Notes: a model not told the origin generated them from the sequence alone. A stretch of DNA of 64,000 bases from Wolbachia endosymbiont of Diaphorina citri (GCF_013096535.2 NZ_CP051265.2:1116001-1180000), one strand, 5' to 3'. Shown: positions 35,876 through 46,302, counted from the stretch's first letter. A program made the numbers and translations.

Positions 35876-37063
35876 TTATCCTTCGTGTTTTTCAGTGTAT
35901 TTGAGTAAAACATATACAAAAACTGCAACTGTAGAACATGCAACTGTTAACAGTAAATTTGGTAAAATACTATAGTGAAAAAATTTTCCTACTATATATA
36001 TTCCAATAGCTCCAAACATCATATTGCAGAATGAGAGGACTGCACTACCAAGCCCTATACCCTTGATTGTTTCTAAAGCAGAAGTTACGTTATTGCTGAT
36101 TACGAGTGCAAGGCCAATATTGCTTGGAATCCAAATAACTTGAAGAATAAGTACGCTCAACTTGTTTATGAAATAAAAATATACCAACAAACCATCGGAT
36201 ATTATTGGTAGTACCAAACCTATTATTAGCATCTTGCTAACCCCTATTTTTGGTACGTACCTTCTGTTAATTAAAGTTCCAATTATGTAAAATATAACTA
36301 TGATTGATATAAGATAGCCAAAATATTGTACTTCAACGCCCATTGATTCAAATATGAACGGGTAGTTAGCAATGTATGCCCAAAGCCACATGAAAGTTAA
36401 TCCATGAATGGTTGAAAATCCAAGGAAACGATAATTCTTAAATATTAATATATACTGCTTGAAGATATTAATACTGGCTTTACTTTTATTTACAGTCAGC
36501 GTTTCTTGCAGCTTCAAGTAAATAAAAATGAGCATAATAATTGCGGCAAGTGATATGATAAAAAACAAAAACTTCCAACTATAACCATGTGAAATTATAT
36601 AACTGCCTACCACTGGAGCTATTCCAGGTGAAAGTGCTACTACCATATTTAACTTTGAGATTACTCTTGAGTATTCACTACCTGAGTACATATCCCTGAT
36701 TGCTGCATATCCGACAACGCCTGCAACACCCGCTCCTGCTCCTTGTATAAAACGGATTAATATTAAAAGTATAATATTATCAGCTATGCAACATACAATA
36801 CTTGCCAAAGTAAAAATTGTCATACCAATAAGCATTATTAGGCGCCTACCATAATAGTCTGACAATGGGCCATAAATTAATCCAGATATTGCAACTCCTA
36901 CTAAATTTAAACTGATCGTAAGCTGCGCTATATTACCTTTCACCTTAAAATAGTTGGCAATACTTGGCAATGCAACTGAGTATAAGTCTGTTGCCATATC
37001 AACAACTGCTACAGATAATATCATAATAAGAGAGATGATATTTTGTGAAAAAGCTGTCGACAC
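35876..37063 (-). CDS. MFS transporter, Bcr/CflA-like drug efflux family
   Basis: The 395-residue product has 12 predicted membrane segments and the MFS loop-2/3 motif GPLSDYYGRRLIMLIG near residue 67. The following RFIQGAGAGVAGVVGYAAIRD is a strong match to the Bcr/CflA group of drug:H+ antiporters. The start codon is GTG at 37063; no ATG is available upstream in frame. Substrate unknown. It diverges from ubiE across a 110-bp AT-rich spacer. Confidence 0.88.
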   Translation of the reverse strand: MSTAFSQNIISLIMILSVAVVDMATDLYSVALPSIANYFKVKGNIAQLTISLNLVGVAISGLIYGPLSDYYGRRLIMLIGMTIFTLASIVCCIADNIILLILIRFIQGAGAGVAGVVGYAAIRDMYSGSEYSRVISKLNMVVALSPGIAPVVGSYIISHGYSWKFLFFIISLAAIIMLIFIYLKLQETLTVNKSKASINIFKQYILIFKNYRFLGFSTIHGLTFMWLWAYIANYPFIFESMGVEVQYFGYLISIIVIFYIIGTLINRRYVPKIGVSKMLIIGLVLPIISDGLLVYFYFINKLSVLILQVIWIPSNIGLALVISNNVTSALETIKGIGLGSAVLSFCNMMFGAIGIYIVGKFFHYSILPNLLLTVACSTVAVFVYVLLKYTEKHEG

Positions 37064-37173
37064 TAATGATTTACTGGATTAAATATGTTTAATTGTAGTA
37101 TATTTTTCTCATTAGTATATTAATTTAACTGCTAAAGTTTAAAATAATTATGTAAGCAATCTCTATATAAAAT

Positions 37174-37872
37174 ATGGATAAATCACAACTAGTTAAAGAG
37201 GTTTTCGATTCTGTAGCAAATTGCTACGACATCATGAATGATATAATGAGCCTTGGAATGCACAGGCTATGGAAAGAGAAGATGGTAAGTAGTGTGCATT
37301 TTAAAAAGAACTCCAAGGTTTTGGATATTGCTGGAGGAACCGGAGATATAGCTATAAGAATAGCAAGAGGGGAGCCAAGTGCTCAAGTTACAGTATGTGA
37401 TATAAATCAAAACATGCTGGACAAAGGGCGTGATAAAGCTATAAATTCAAATCAGCTAAATTTCAATTGGGTATGTGCAAATGCAGAGAGTTTACCATTT
37501 GAAGATTCCGAATTTGATTATTATACAGTAGCTTTTGGTATTCGAAACTTTTCCGACCGTAAGAAGGCTTTAAGTGAAGCATATAGGGTACTAAAGCCAA
37601 ATGGACAATTTGTCTGCTTGGAATTTGCCCCTATGCATTATCAAAATGAGATATTCACCAAATTTTATGACTTATACTCATTTAAAGTAATTCCTAAAAT
37701 TGGTAGCATAGTTGCTAAAGATAAGGGTTCTTATGAATACCTAGTAAGAAGCATAAGAGAATTTCCAACTCAAACTAATTTTAAAATGGAAATTGAAGAG
37801 GTAGGCTTTAAGAATGTTGAGTTCTATAATATGAGCTATGGAATAGTGGCGTTACACATTGGAACAAAATAA
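37174..37872 (+). CDS. ubiE: Demethylmenaquinone/2-methoxy-6-polyprenyl-1,4-benzoquinol methyltransferase
   Basis: UbiE C-methylates the quinone ring in ubiquinone (and, elsewhere, menaquinone) synthesis. The 232-residue product has [20 protein letters not shown] near residue 18, the SAM motif [12 protein letters not shown] near residue 49, and the family motif [13 protein letters not shown] near residue 124. It has no obvious partner genes here; coq/ubi genes are scattered in Rickettsiales. Confidence 0.95.
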   Translation: MDKSQLVKEVFDSVANCYDIMNDIMSLGMHRLWKEKMVSSVHFKKNSKVLDIAGGTGDIAIRIARGEPSAQVTVCDINQNMLDKGRDKAINSNQLNFNWVCANAESLPFEDSEFDYYTVAFGIRNFSDRKKALSEAYRVLKPNGQFVCLEFAPMHYQNEIFTKFYDLYSFKVIPKIGSIVAKDKGSYEYLVRSIREFPTQTNFKMEIEEVGFKNVEFYNMSYGIVALHIGTK

Positions 37873-38038
37873 ACTCTGGTCTATTCAGTAGTTTTTTGCT
37901 AACTTTCTGTAATTTCGCAGCGTTTTTCCTTCAGTAGAAATCAAGCTAAAGTTTCTTGAACGTATTGTTCTAAGGAAGTACACTGTAGACTAATGCTGTA
38001 ACTTTTTCCTGAAGCTAAATACTTAACTTTAAAATAAA

Positions 38039-39739
38039 ATGCAATCTAACATTAAGCAGTTATTTTACTATATAAAACCTAGTTTACATTATTTTACCGT
38101 AGCGTTTATTGCAGTTCTATTTTCAGCTTTAACGATTCTTCTTTTTGGCAAAGGCTTAAGTAACATAATTGATTCTGGTGCAGAGCATGATTTTATTACT
38201 AAATTATTAGTTGCAATACTGATAGTTTTAGGCATCTCTCTCACTGCATTTATTCGGTTATATTTCATTGGCATTGGCAGCGAAAAAGTTATCGCAAGAA
38301 TCAGATATGACTTATATAGCAGTATTACTGATTTACAACCAAGCTTCTTTGAGAATACAGGTGTGCAAGATGTTATCTCAGCACTCATTACTGATACCTC
38401 TGCATTGCAATCGATAATAAACAGCAGCTTATTGACAATATTGAGGAATTTTGTGGTACTAACTGGTAGTGTTGCAATGCTGTTGTATACAAATCTACAT
38501 CTAACCGCATATGCGGCTGCAATAATACCTATACTGCTCATTGTCATGACTTCACTTGGGAAAAAAGTACGCAATTATGCACGCTTTGCTCAGGATAAAT
38601 TAAGTGAGCTTGCATCATTTAGTGAGGAAAATTTTAGATCTATAGTAACCATTAAATCATTTGTACTAGAAGAAAATGAAAAAATTCGTTTTCAGAAACA
38701 TCTAAACTCAGTATCAAAATCATACGTAAAATTAGTACTCTTGCGTGCTATTTTAGTAACTCTAGTTATCACGTGTGTGATAGGTTCGCTAGTTATTTTG
38801 CTTTTTTTTGGAATAAAAGAAGTCTTAAGCAATAATATAACTATTGGAGAACTCTCCTCATTTGTGTTTTATTCAGCGCTTGCGGCAGGAGCTGTCAACA
38901 ATTTGAGCGATAACGTCAGTGACCTACAACGAGGTCTTGGAATTGTAGAGCGTTTGTTTGAGTTTACGAACATGAAAAGCTCTATAGTAAATGGCGAAAA
39001 TCCTATAAGAATTGATAGTATTCAAAAAGAAATTGCGTTTAACGATGTAACATTTTTTTATGCTGATAAGCCAGCATTAAATAACGTATCATTTTCTATA
39101 GAGGCAGGCCAATCAGTATCAATTGTTGGACCATCTGGCAGTGGCAAGAGCACCATTTTAAAGCTTCTGCTCCGTTTTCACGATCCAAGTGAAGGCAGTA
39201 TTACTATCGATGGACAGAATATTAAGACAATTGCGCTAAATGATCTAAGATCGCTGTTTGGCTTAGTACCACAAGATCACATGATATTTTCTTGCTCAAT
39301 AATGGAAAATATACTATATGGTAAACCAGATGCTGAATATGAAGAGGTGAAGCAAGCAGCTATCAGCGCTTATGCGATCGAATTTATTGATAAGCTGCCG
39401 GATAAATTTGATACATTTGTAGGAAAAAGAGGACTGAAACTTTCCGAAGGACAAAAACAACGTATTATAATAGCAAGAGCAATACTAAAGAATCCTCAGG
39501 TTTTAATACTGGATGAAGCAACCTCTGCCCTTGATTATAAAAGTGAGAACCTAGTGCAAAAAGCACTTAGCAAGTTGATGCAAAACAGAACAACAATTAT
39601 AATTACGCACAGGCTATCAACCGCACTCAAAACTGACAAGATTATAGTGATTAATTGCGGGAAAGTGGAAGAAGTCGGTACTCATGATTCTCTAATGAGT
39701 AAAGATGGGCTGTATACAAAACTGGCGAAGATAAAGTAG
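38039..39739 (+). CDS. ABC exporter with fused permease and ATPase domains (MsbA-like)
   Basis: The 566-residue half-transporter has six membrane segments (about residues 15-290) and an ATPase domain: Walker A GPSGSGKS (364-371), Q-loop, signature LSEGQ (468-472; usual LSGGQ) and Walker B VLILDE followed by ATSALD (488-499), then the H-loop ITHRLST. It resembles MsbA-type lipid flippases. The organism lacks lipid A genes in this window, so the cargo cannot be named. Its ATPase domain is the closest match of the decayed fragment at 43421-43569. Confidence 0.93.
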   Translation: MQSNIKQLFYYIKPSLHYFTVAFIAVLFSALTILLFGKGLSNIIDSGAEHDFITKLLVAILIVLGISLTAFIRLYFIGIGSEKVIARIRYDLYSSITDLQPSFFENTGVQDVISALITDTSALQSIINSSLLTILRNFVVLTGSVAMLLYTNLHLTAYAAAIIPILLIVMTSLGKKVRNYARFAQDKLSELASFSEENFRSIVTIKSFVLEENEKIRFQKHLNSVSKSYVKLVLLRAILVTLVITCVIGSLVILLFFGIKEVLSNNITIGELSSFVFYSALAAGAVNNLSDNVSDLQRGLGIVERLFEFTNMKSSIVNGENPIRIDSIQKEIAFNDVTFFYADKPALNNVSFSIEAGQSVSIVGPSGSGKSTILKLLLRFHDPSEGSITIDGQNIKTIALNDLRSLFGLVPQDHMIFSCSIMENILYGKPDAEYEEVKQAAISAYAIEFIDKLPDKFDTFVGKRGLKLSEGQKQRIIIARAILKNPQVLILDEATSALDYKSENLVQKALSKLMQNRTTIIITHRLSTALKTDKIIVINCGKVEEVGTHDSLMSKDGLYTKLAKIK

Positions 39740-39973
39740 GCATGAAATATTGTGTAAATTAAAAGAGAATTTAAGCTATATCGTTGTTGATTTAATGAGT
39801 ATGCTAGATTTAATGTTAAAGTTTTTAATTTTTTAATTTTTTAATTTTATTATTTTATAATGGTTCCATAGTTATCCGGAAATTTCGTGATCTGTAGTTT
39901 CTTTCATTCACGTTATATTCATAGCTTGTTCTATCTTAATGTAATTCCAATTTTGACTGTATAGGAGGTCTCT

Positions 39974-40192
39974 ATGTTAAAACATAACTATAGTGATAAA
40001 ATCAATAATCGCTATTCATATACTAACAAATTTTCTTATAGTGATGAGGGTGTAGACGAGACGATCAAGGATAAAATCACAACTGAAGATCAGGTAGTAA
40101 CTGATGATGTTGAAGAGTCTGATGCTGGTAATGATGGTTACAGCGAAGGTATGGCTTTCTCTTACCATGATTACGACAACGTCTTAATATAA
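39974..40192 (+). CDS. Small acidic protein with repeated YS motifs
   Basis: The 72-residue product is not recognised. A strong AGGAGGT ribosome-binding site stands 5 bp before its ATG, one of the best in the window, so it is probably translated well. It is rich in D, E, S and Y and has five related motifs: NYSDK, RYSYT, FSYSDE, GYSEG and FSYHD. There is no signal peptide or membrane segment and it looks disordered. An 8-bp hairpin follows the stop. Confidence 0.7.
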   Translation: MLKHNYSDKINNRYSYTNKFSYSDEGVDETIKDKITTEDQVVTDDVEESDAGNDGYSEGMAFSYHDYDNVLI

Positions 40193-40198
40193 ACTATA

Positions 40199-40228
40199 AC
40201 TTTCCTAGATCATTTAATCCAGGAAAGT
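40199..40228. terminator. Hairpin after the small acidic protein gene
   Basis: ACTTTCCT at 40199-40206 and AGGAAAGT at 40221-40228 form a perfect 8-bp stem with a 14-nt loop, starting 6 bp after the stop codon. No T-run follows, so termination would need another signal. Confidence 0.45.
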
Positions 40229-40305
40229 AAAATAGTTAAGATAATTCTTCAACTAGCCCCACTTATTCGCTATATTGTTGGAGGTTTTCATAGTTTTTCT
40301 AGTTG

Positions 40306-42012
40306 ATGAACATTTTTAAGCAGATTTCCTCTCTAATCTTTAGTAAATTGAATGAGTTGAAACAAAGGGGTGTTATAAGCACAAGTGCAGCAAACTTTAT
40401 CATAGAGCCTCCAAGCAATAGAGTCCATGGAGACATTTACACAAATGTTGCTATGGTGCTTGCAAAGCATGAAAAGAAGAATCCCATTGAAATTGCAGAG
40501 GTTTTAGCCAAAGAATTTGAACTTTTTGATGAAGTTGCAAAAGTGGAAATAGCAGGCTCTGGTTTCATCAACATGCACTTAAAAATAGAAGTGTGGCATG
40601 GAATTTTAAAACAAATAAATGAGCTAAAAACAGAGTTTGGCACCCTAGATATAGGGAACAATCAGGCCATTAATGTTGAATTTGTATCTGCAAATCCAAC
40701 TGGTCCACTGCATATTGGTCATGCAAGAGGGGCAGTATTTGGTGACGTTCTGGCAAATTTATTGAAAAAAGTTGGTTATAAAGTTACTAAGGAATACTAT
40801 ATTAATGATGCTGGAGCGCAGATAGATACGCTAATTCGGTCAGTATATTTGCGGTATAAGGAAGCTCTGGGAGAAAAAATCAGCATCGAAAAAGGTTTAT
40901 ACCCAGGTGAATATTTAAAACCAATAGGGACTGGGCTGGCCAAAAAATATGGCGCAGAGCTTCTAGAAAAGCAAGATAATCAAGTGATTAGAGACTATAC
41001 TTTAAGTTCTATCTTAGAAATCATAAAGGAAGACATGAACTTACTTGGAGTAAATCATGATGTTTTTACTTCAGAGTATGAGCTACAAAAAAGTGGCAAA
41101 ATTGAAGAGAGTATAAAGATATTGTCTGGCAAGGGTCTAGTGTATGAAGGGTACCTGGAGAAACCAAAAGGCAAAGAAAGCGAAAATTGGACTGCCAGAA
41201 AAGAAATGTTGTTTTGCTCCACAAAATTTGGTGATGATGTTGACCGCGCACTAAAAAAAGAGGATGGTAGCTGGACTTATTTTGCCTCGGATATCGCTTA
41301 CCATTTTAATAAGATATCGCGTGGTTTTAACAATATGATCGTAGAGCTCGGCAGTGACCATGGCGGTTATATTAAAAGGCTTAGAGCAGTTGTCTCTGCG
41401 CTCAGTGATGATCAAGCAAAGATAGAGGTAAAACTGCATAATATTGTGAATTTTTTTGAGAATGGCAAACCTGTTAAGATGTCCAAAAGATCAGGAAACT
41501 TTCTTACAGCCAGGGATGTAGTGGAAGAAGTTGGTAGGGATATCACTCGTTTTATAATGTTAACACGCAAGAATGATATGGTCTTGGACTTTGATTTTGC
41601 TAAAGTTAAAGAACAATCAAAAGACAACCCTATTTTTTATGTGCAATATGCGCACGCCCGTGCTCATTCGTTAATGCGTAATGCTCCAAAAGAGCTCCCA
41701 ACAGCAGATCCTTCACTTTTAAAGACAGGTGGAGAGTTATTCCTCATAAAAATCTTAGCAAAGTGGCCAGATGTGGTAGAAATAGCGGCAAGGCTCTATG
41801 AACCACACAGAATCACTTTCTACTTACTTGAAGTTGCAGAAGCGTTTCACGTTTTATGGGGATATGGCAAAAGTGATTTAAATATGCGGTTTATACTGGA
41901 GAATAACTTAAACCTCACCGCTGCAAGAATGTTTCTCGTCCAAGCCTTAGCACACGTCATTGCTTCTGGACTTTCGATTTTTAATATAGAGCCTTTGAAA
42001 GAGATGAGTTAA
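40306..42012 (+). CDS. argS: Arginine--tRNA ligase
   Basis: The 568-residue product has the class I signature ANPTGPLHIGHARGA (HIGH at 136), the DALR-type C-terminal helical domain, and KMSKR at 391 (VKMSKRSGNFLT). KMSKR is intact; many ArgRS have diverged forms of it. The N-terminal tRNA-binding domain with PPSNRVHGDIYTNVAM is typical. The ATG at 40306 directly follows a TTG; no good ribosome-binding site is near. Confidence 0.96.
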   Translation: MNIFKQISSLIFSKLNELKQRGVISTSAANFIIEPPSNRVHGDIYTNVAMVLAKHEKKNPIEIAEVLAKEFELFDEVAKVEIAGSGFINMHLKIEVWHGILKQINELKTEFGTLDIGNNQAINVEFVSANPTGPLHIGHARGAVFGDVLANLLKKVGYKVTKEYYINDAGAQIDTLIRSVYLRYKEALGEKISIEKGLYPGEYLKPIGTGLAKKYGAELLEKQDNQVIRDYTLSSILEIIKEDMNLLGVNHDVFTSEYELQKSGKIEESIKILSGKGLVYEGYLEKPKGKESENWTARKEMLFCSTKFGDDVDRALKKEDGSWTYFASDIAYHFNKISRGFNNMIVELGSDHGGYIKRLRAVVSALSDDQAKIEVKLHNIVNFFENGKPVKMSKRSGNFLTARDVVEEVGRDITRFIMLTRKNDMVLDFDFAKVKEQSKDNPIFYVQYAHARAHSLMRNAPKELPTADPSLLKTGGELFLIKILAKWPDVVEIAARLYEPHRITFYLLEVAEAFHVLWGYGKSDLNMRFILENNLNLTAARMFLVQALAHVIASGLSIFNIEPLKEMS

Positions 42013-42074
42013 TTTTAATGCGTAATATTAAATGTGATAATAAATTATTGATGTAAGTACAATAAGGCCAAAAA

Positions 42075-42698
42075 TTATACAAGAGGTCTGTTAAAATCAC
42101 GTATGTCGATTGTCTTGAAGTCACATAATTGTTCTGTAGAGCTATGTCCTGTAATAATTACTATACCGTTTTGCTCAGAGCGTATTGAGATCAGATTCAA
42201 TATTAATTCACACGTTATACTGTCGAGGTTACAGAATGGTTCATCTATCAGCCAAATGTTTGCATTAGAAATTAAAAGGCGAGCAAGCGCAACTCTTCTT
42301 TTCCATCCTGCAGAAAGTTCACCATATCTAATGTTAAATACAGGCTGCAACTCTAAACAATAAGCAGCTGCCGTAATTAATTCTTTAGTATTCCGTATTC
42401 TTGCCCAGAATTCTATGTTTTCACTAACTGTCAAGCTATCTTTACAGGCATTTTTATGGCCTATATAGACCATAGAGGGTATATAGGATTTTGGGTCATC
42501 ATATATGTCTTTTCCGCAATATCTTACATTACCTGATACTGGCGGTAAGAGTCCGGATAAACTTCTGATTAAGCTGGTTTTGCCGCTACCATTTGGACCA
42601 GTGATTAAGATTTTTGATTTTGGCTCAGCTTTAAAATTGAGGTTTTTAAATAATACTTTGTTATTACGAGCACAGGATAGATTTTTACATTCAAGCAT
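42075..42698 (-). CDS. ccmA: Heme exporter ATP-binding protein CcmA
   Basis: The 207-residue ATPase has Walker A GPNGSGKTS near residue 35, signature LSAGWKRRVALARL near residue 128 and Walker B IWLIDEPFCNLD near residue 150. The shorter signature with LSAGW and the small size fit CcmA, the ATPase of the cytochrome-c maturation complex CcmABCD. No ccmB is adjacent. Confidence 0.88.
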   Translation of the reverse strand: MLECKNLSCARNNKVLFKNLNFKAEPKSKILITGPNGSGKTSLIRSLSGLLPPVSGNVRYCGKDIYDDPKSYIPSMVYIGHKNACKDSLTVSENIEFWARIRNTKELITAAAYCLELQPVFNIRYGELSAGWKRRVALARLLISNANIWLIDEPFCNLDSITCELILNLISIRSEQNGIVIITGHSSTEQLCDFKTIDIRDFNRPLV

Positions 42699-42897
42699 CT
42701 ACTGAACCTTTAAAAAGAACTTGGAGCTAAACACTTCAGTGTATGAACATTGGATAGCTTGCACAACAAACAGTCAGTGTTTGAAATACAACTACGAACA
42801 TTGGGTTTGTAGGTAGCAGATGGTGTCATCTCATTGCTTGACTGACTATAAAACTTAAGAAGTTTAATGCTAGAAAGCATATTAGACAATGGATACG

Positions 42898-43329
42898 TCA
42901 TCTGCCTTTTCCTTTATGTTTACCCTTAGTTGAAGACTGAGCTTTGATAAACAGCTCCCAAAATCCTTTTTTCTCACCTTCTCTGTGTATCAATTGTGCA
43001 AAATGCTTCATTAAACCACTACCCATCATAACCATCTTTGTCCATTTACCTAGCGGTTTTGCTATATCAATTATTTCTAGATCTTCTTTGTAAACTTGCA
43101 TATCTTTTTGCTTCTCGCTTAGCATTTCCTGTTGTTTCATCAACTCTTTTTGCTTATTTTTTTGATATAATTCATTAAATTTTCTATTTTCTTCCCACTC
43201 TTCTTTGAGAACTTTTAGAGGAAATATAATTTTTCTAATGTGATTTTTGTATATTTTTCTCAAAAAGATAAATACTGCAATTATAGCAAGTAATATCGTG
43301 CTATATGTAATGATCTGTCCGAACGGCAT
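42898..43329 (-). CDS. Hypothetical membrane-anchored coiled-coil protein
   Basis: The 143-residue product is not recognised. It has one N-terminal membrane segment (about residues 5-24) followed by a basic stretch, then a lysine/glutamate-rich coiled coil (about 42-85) with KQQEMLSEKQKDMQVYKEDL, and a lysine-rich tail. The likely topology is a short outside N-terminus and a cytoplasmic coiled coil. It lies downstream of tadA but separated from it by the ABC-fragment pseudogene. Confidence 0.65.
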   Translation of the reverse strand: MPFGQIITYSTILLAIIAVFIFLRKIYKNHIRKIIFPLKVLKEEWEENRKFNELYQKNKQKELMKQQEMLSEKQKDMQVYKEDLEIIDIAKPLGKWTKMVMMGSGLMKHFAQLIHREGEKKGFWELFIKAQSSTKGKHKGKGR

Positions 43330-43420
43330 TTTTATACTCAGCTTATTGGCAAGCGGTATTTACAATTATACCATAACTATAGAAATTTTACAATTTTTTT
43401 TCTGAATAAAGATAGTAGAC

Positions 43421-43569
43421 AAAAACTTTCTGAAGGATAAAAGGAATGCATAAGCTTAAAAACTCTCAGGTTTTAATGCTGGATAAAGCAACTTCTGCGC
43501 TTAAGTGATAACCTCGTACAAAAAGCAAGTTAATGCAAAACAGAACAATAATCATAATCACACAGCTTA
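43421..43569 (+). pseudogene. Decayed fragment of an ABC-transporter ATPase domain
   Basis: The DNA matches the 3' part of the ABC exporter gene at about 39439-39616 with deletions: AAACTTTCTGAAGGA for the signature, CTCAGGTTTTAATGCTGGAT for Walker B (LDEATSAL now reads LDKATSAL), and GCAAAACAGAACAATAATCATAATCACACAG before the H-loop (in two parts). Stops and indels rule out function. It is 3.8 kb from the intact gene and in the same orientation. Confidence 0.85.
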
Positions 43570-43571
43570 AA

Positions 43572-43997
43572 CTAAGTTCTCAATTTCTCAAAGAAATCTT
43601 TTAACAAAAGAGAACATTTTGTTTCTAATATTCCACCATAAACTTCAGGTATGTGGTTACAGAATTGAAATATTCTAGTGCCGTTTTCAACTCCTCCACC
43701 TTTGGGATTGTAAGCCCCGAAGTACAGACGTTTAATTTTTGCAAAAGAGATAGCTTGAGCGCACATCGGGCACGGCTCTAACGTTACGTACATTTCAGCT
43801 TCATAAAGCGTGGAAGTTGAAAATGCTTGTCTAATTGTTAACATTTCTGCATGTGCAGTTGGATCATTAGATATATTGTGTGCAGAGGAGATGATATTGT
43901 TTCCATTAACTATTACAGCACCTATTGGCACTTCGCCATCTTTCTGAGCAAGTTTTGCTTGCTCTATGGCAAGTTCCATGTATTGGTACTTAAACAT
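43572..43997 (-). CDS. tadA: tRNA-specific adenosine deaminase
   Basis: TadA converts the wobble A of tRNA-Arg(ACG) to inosine. The 141-residue product has the zinc deaminase set: HAE (H49, E51) and PCPMC (C76, C79), and the AFSTSTLYEAEMYVTLEP region. Its ATG overlaps the stop of the preceding small gene by 1 bp (TAATG), which ties it to the secG-pyrG transcription unit. Confidence 0.94.
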   Translation of the reverse strand: MFKYQYMELAIEQAKLAQKDGEVPIGAVIVNGNNIISSAHNISNDPTAHAEMLTIRQAFSTSTLYEAEMYVTLEPCPMCAQAISFAKIKRLYFGAYNPKGGGVENGTRIFQFCNHIPEVYGGILETKCSLLLKDFFEKLRT

Positions 43998-44290
43998 TAG
44001 GTGCTTGGGTAAATATAATTTTCTTTTCTTGGCTTTTCTATTTTTTCTAGGTTATAGAATTCACTAAGGACTATTGTCCTTTTTACAAGGCTATCTATTT
44101 CTCGCTTTAAATATTTTTTTATTTCTTCTACCGATTTTAGTTCGTTTATAGCTACAACTACTTCTTCCATTATATCCTCTATAATTTGATCCTCCTCTAA
44201 TTTATATATTATTTGTTCTACATGCCTATTCAATTCCTCGAAGGTCGCAGATCCATATGTAATGCTATCTTTACTATTTCTTAGTAACAT
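43997..44290 (-). CDS. Hypothetical small helical protein
   Basis: The 97-residue product is not recognised. It is acidic and mainly helical with heptad-like repeats (EELNRHVEQIIYKLEEDQIIED and ELKSVEEIKKYLKREIDSL, partly overlapping a coiled coil). There is no membrane segment. It sits 39 bp after pyrG and its stop overlaps the tadA start, which indicates a real translated gene. Confidence 0.68.
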   Translation of the reverse strand: MLLRNSKDSITYGSATFEELNRHVEQIIYKLEEDQIIEDIMEEVVVAINELKSVEEIKKYLKREIDSLVKRTIVLSEFYNLEKIEKPRKENYIYPST

Positions 44291-44329
44291 TTTTTACCTC
44301 TCTATTAGAATAGAGTTTATTCAGTTCTA

Positions 44330-45937
44330 TTAAACTCTATTGTCAATAGCTGCCTTAATAAATGATGTAAAGAGAGGATGAGGAGAAAATGGTCTTGATT
44401 GAAATTCTGGATGAAATTGCACACCAATAAACCATGAGTGATTTTTTAGCTCCACTGCCTCTATGCATGTTTTATCTTCTGATATACCACTGCATGTCAT
44501 TCCATTCTCTTCTAAGTTATTTTTATAATCTAAATTAACTATATATCTGTGTCTGTGTCTTTCTGAAATAGTGACACTACTATACACATTTGCCATTTTT
44601 GAATTTGGATTTACATTACATTTATATGTTCCAAGTCTCATAGTCCCACCAAGATCAACGTTCTTATCGCTAGCTAGCTTAATGATTGGGTGCTTACAGG
44701 TACAAAATTCTTCAGAGTGTACATCTTCAAGCTTAATGACATTGCGAGCAAATTCAATCACTGCAAGCTGCATACCAAGACATATTCCTAAAAAAGGAAT
44801 GTTATTTACACGGGCATAGTTTATTGCTAATATTTTACCTTCTATTCCATTATCACCAAATCCTCCTGGAACAAGGACTGAATTGGAGCTTTGTAATTTT
44901 TCTCTGATAAACTTTGCATCTATAGATTTTCCATTCTCTTCTCTTGAGTTGACCCAATTTATCTTCACTCTAGCTTTATTAATAATTGCACCATGGTTTA
45001 ATGCTTCAATCAGTGATTTATATGCGTCAGGAAATTCAGTATATTTTCCTACTATGGAAACGATAACTTCTTGTGTTGGATGTTTCATAGAGTGTACTAT
45101 TTGGTCCCATTCAGGTAAGCTTGGTTTTGGCTTACTTAAGTGAAAGTGATCCAAAATTTGTGTCCCGAGCCCACATTGATTATACAAGGACGGTAACTCG
45201 TATATATGGTTTACATCAGGAGCAGGTATTACGTTAGATAAAGAAACATTGCAAAGATTGGCTATCTTTTCTTTTTGATTATCGGAAATTTCTTTTTCAC
45301 TGCGACATAATATAATATCTGGTTGTAACCCCGCAGAGTTTAACTCTCGAACTGAATGCTGTGTCGGTTTTGTCTTTAATTCTTGTGCTGCAGTGAGATA
45401 TGGTATTAAAGTTAAGTGAATAAGGATAACTTTTTGCTTTCCTAGTTTATAATTAACTTGGCGTATAGCTTCCAAAAACGGTTGGCTTTCAATATCACCT
45501 ACGGTTCCGCCTATTTCGCATATTACAAAATCTAAATCTTCTGTACCATTAAAAATGAAAGATTTGATTAAATCTGTCACATGAGGAATGATTTGCACAG
45601 TTTTGCCTAGATAATCACCACACCTTTCCTTCTTTAATAATTTATTATATACTTTACCAGTTGTTATATTGTCGTCCTTGGTTGCTTTAATTTTAGTAAA
45701 ACGCTCGTAATGTCCAAGGTCTAAATCAGTTTCAGCACCATCCTCAGTAACAAATACTTCCCCGTGCTGAGCTGGGCTCATTGTTCCAGGATCAATGTTG
45801 AGATATGGGTCAAGCTTTCTGATGCGAACATTGAATCCATGAGCTTGAAGAAGTGCTCCCACACTTGAAGCAACTAAACCCTTACCAAGTGATGAAACAA
45901 CTCCACCTGTAACAAAGATAAACTTGGTTTCTTTCAT
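44330..45937 (-). CDS. pyrG: CTP synthase (glutamine-hydrolysing)
   Basis: The enzyme aminates UTP to CTP. The 535-residue product has the synthetase domain starting [17 protein letters not shown], with the P-loop-like SLGKG, and the C-terminal glutamine amidotransferase domain with GICLGMQ (nucleophilic cysteine) and HPEFQSRP. Both halves look intact. It overlaps secG by 1 bp and precedes a small gene and tadA. Confidence 0.97.
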   Translation of the reverse strand: MKETKFIFVTGGVVSSLGKGLVASSVGALLQAHGFNVRIRKLDPYLNIDPGTMSPAQHGEVFVTEDGAETDLDLGHYERFTKIKATKDDNITTGKVYNKLLKKERCGDYLGKTVQIIPHVTDLIKSFIFNGTEDLDFVICEIGGTVGDIESQPFLEAIRQVNYKLGKQKVILIHLTLIPYLTAAQELKTKPTQHSVRELNSAGLQPDIILCRSEKEISDNQKEKIANLCNVSLSNVIPAPDVNHIYELPSLYNQCGLGTQILDHFHLSKPKPSLPEWDQIVHSMKHPTQEVIVSIVGKYTEFPDAYKSLIEALNHGAIINKARVKINWVNSREENGKSIDAKFIREKLQSSNSVLVPGGFGDNGIEGKILAINYARVNNIPFLGICLGMQLAVIEFARNVIKLEDVHSEEFCTCKHPIIKLASDKNVDLGGTMRLGTYKCNVNPNSKMANVYSSVTISERHRHRYIVNLDYKNNLEENGMTCSGISEDKTCIEAVELKNHSWFIGVQFHPEFQSRPFSPHPLFTSFIKAAIDNRV

Positions 45938-46302
45938 TAATTTTCAAATGGAACAGAGGTTGATTGGCCTTCTTGCTTCTTTTCTGATATAATCTTCTCT
46001 GCAATTGATTTTTTATGTACATCTTTTGAACATAATCCTGATAGTAACAGTGTATTTATAATGAACAATCCAGCAACTATAGAAGTTATTCTACTGAGTG
46101 GATTTTCAGAAGACTTTACCGGAATTATTGAATTCATTCCCTGTTGTGAATTACTAAAGCCACTTAATGAACTACTTCCAGGTGGCTGCAGGAGTACTAA
46201 AATTACCAATACAACAACTAATATTATTTGAAGTACACTAAGTACTGTTACTGACATTATTAATAGAGCTAAAAATAAAGATTTTAGGAGCATAAGGATC
46301 AT
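45937..46302 (-). CDS. secG: Protein-export membrane protein SecG
   Basis: The 121-residue product has two membrane segments and the SecG pattern [15 protein letters not shown] followed by [21 protein letters not shown]. The family normally starts at about the second methionine region; the ATG at 46254 ([10 protein letters not shown]...) is an alternative start that gives a more typical length of 105. SecG assists SecYE in protein export. It overlaps pyrG by 1 bp. Confidence 0.9.
   Translation of the reverse strand: MILMLLKSLFLALLIMSVTVLSVLQIILVVVLVILVLLQPPGSSSLSGFSNSQQGMNSIIPVKSSENPLSRITSIVAGLFIINTLLLSGLCSKDVHKKSIAEKIISEKKQEGQSTSVPFEN

Noticed and set aside
38089..38574. 161-codon open frame on the - strand opposite the ABC exporter
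   Set aside because: It is antisense to the conserved membrane domain and has no motif or ribosome-binding site.
39821..39852. Tandem TTTTTAATT repeat as a regulatory element
   Set aside because: It is simple AT-rich sequence that arises easily by slippage; no pairing or box could be supported.
42710..42901. 63-codon open frame between ccmA and the coiled-coil protein gene
   Set aside because: It has no ribosome-binding site or protein-like pattern and spans a degenerate repeat.
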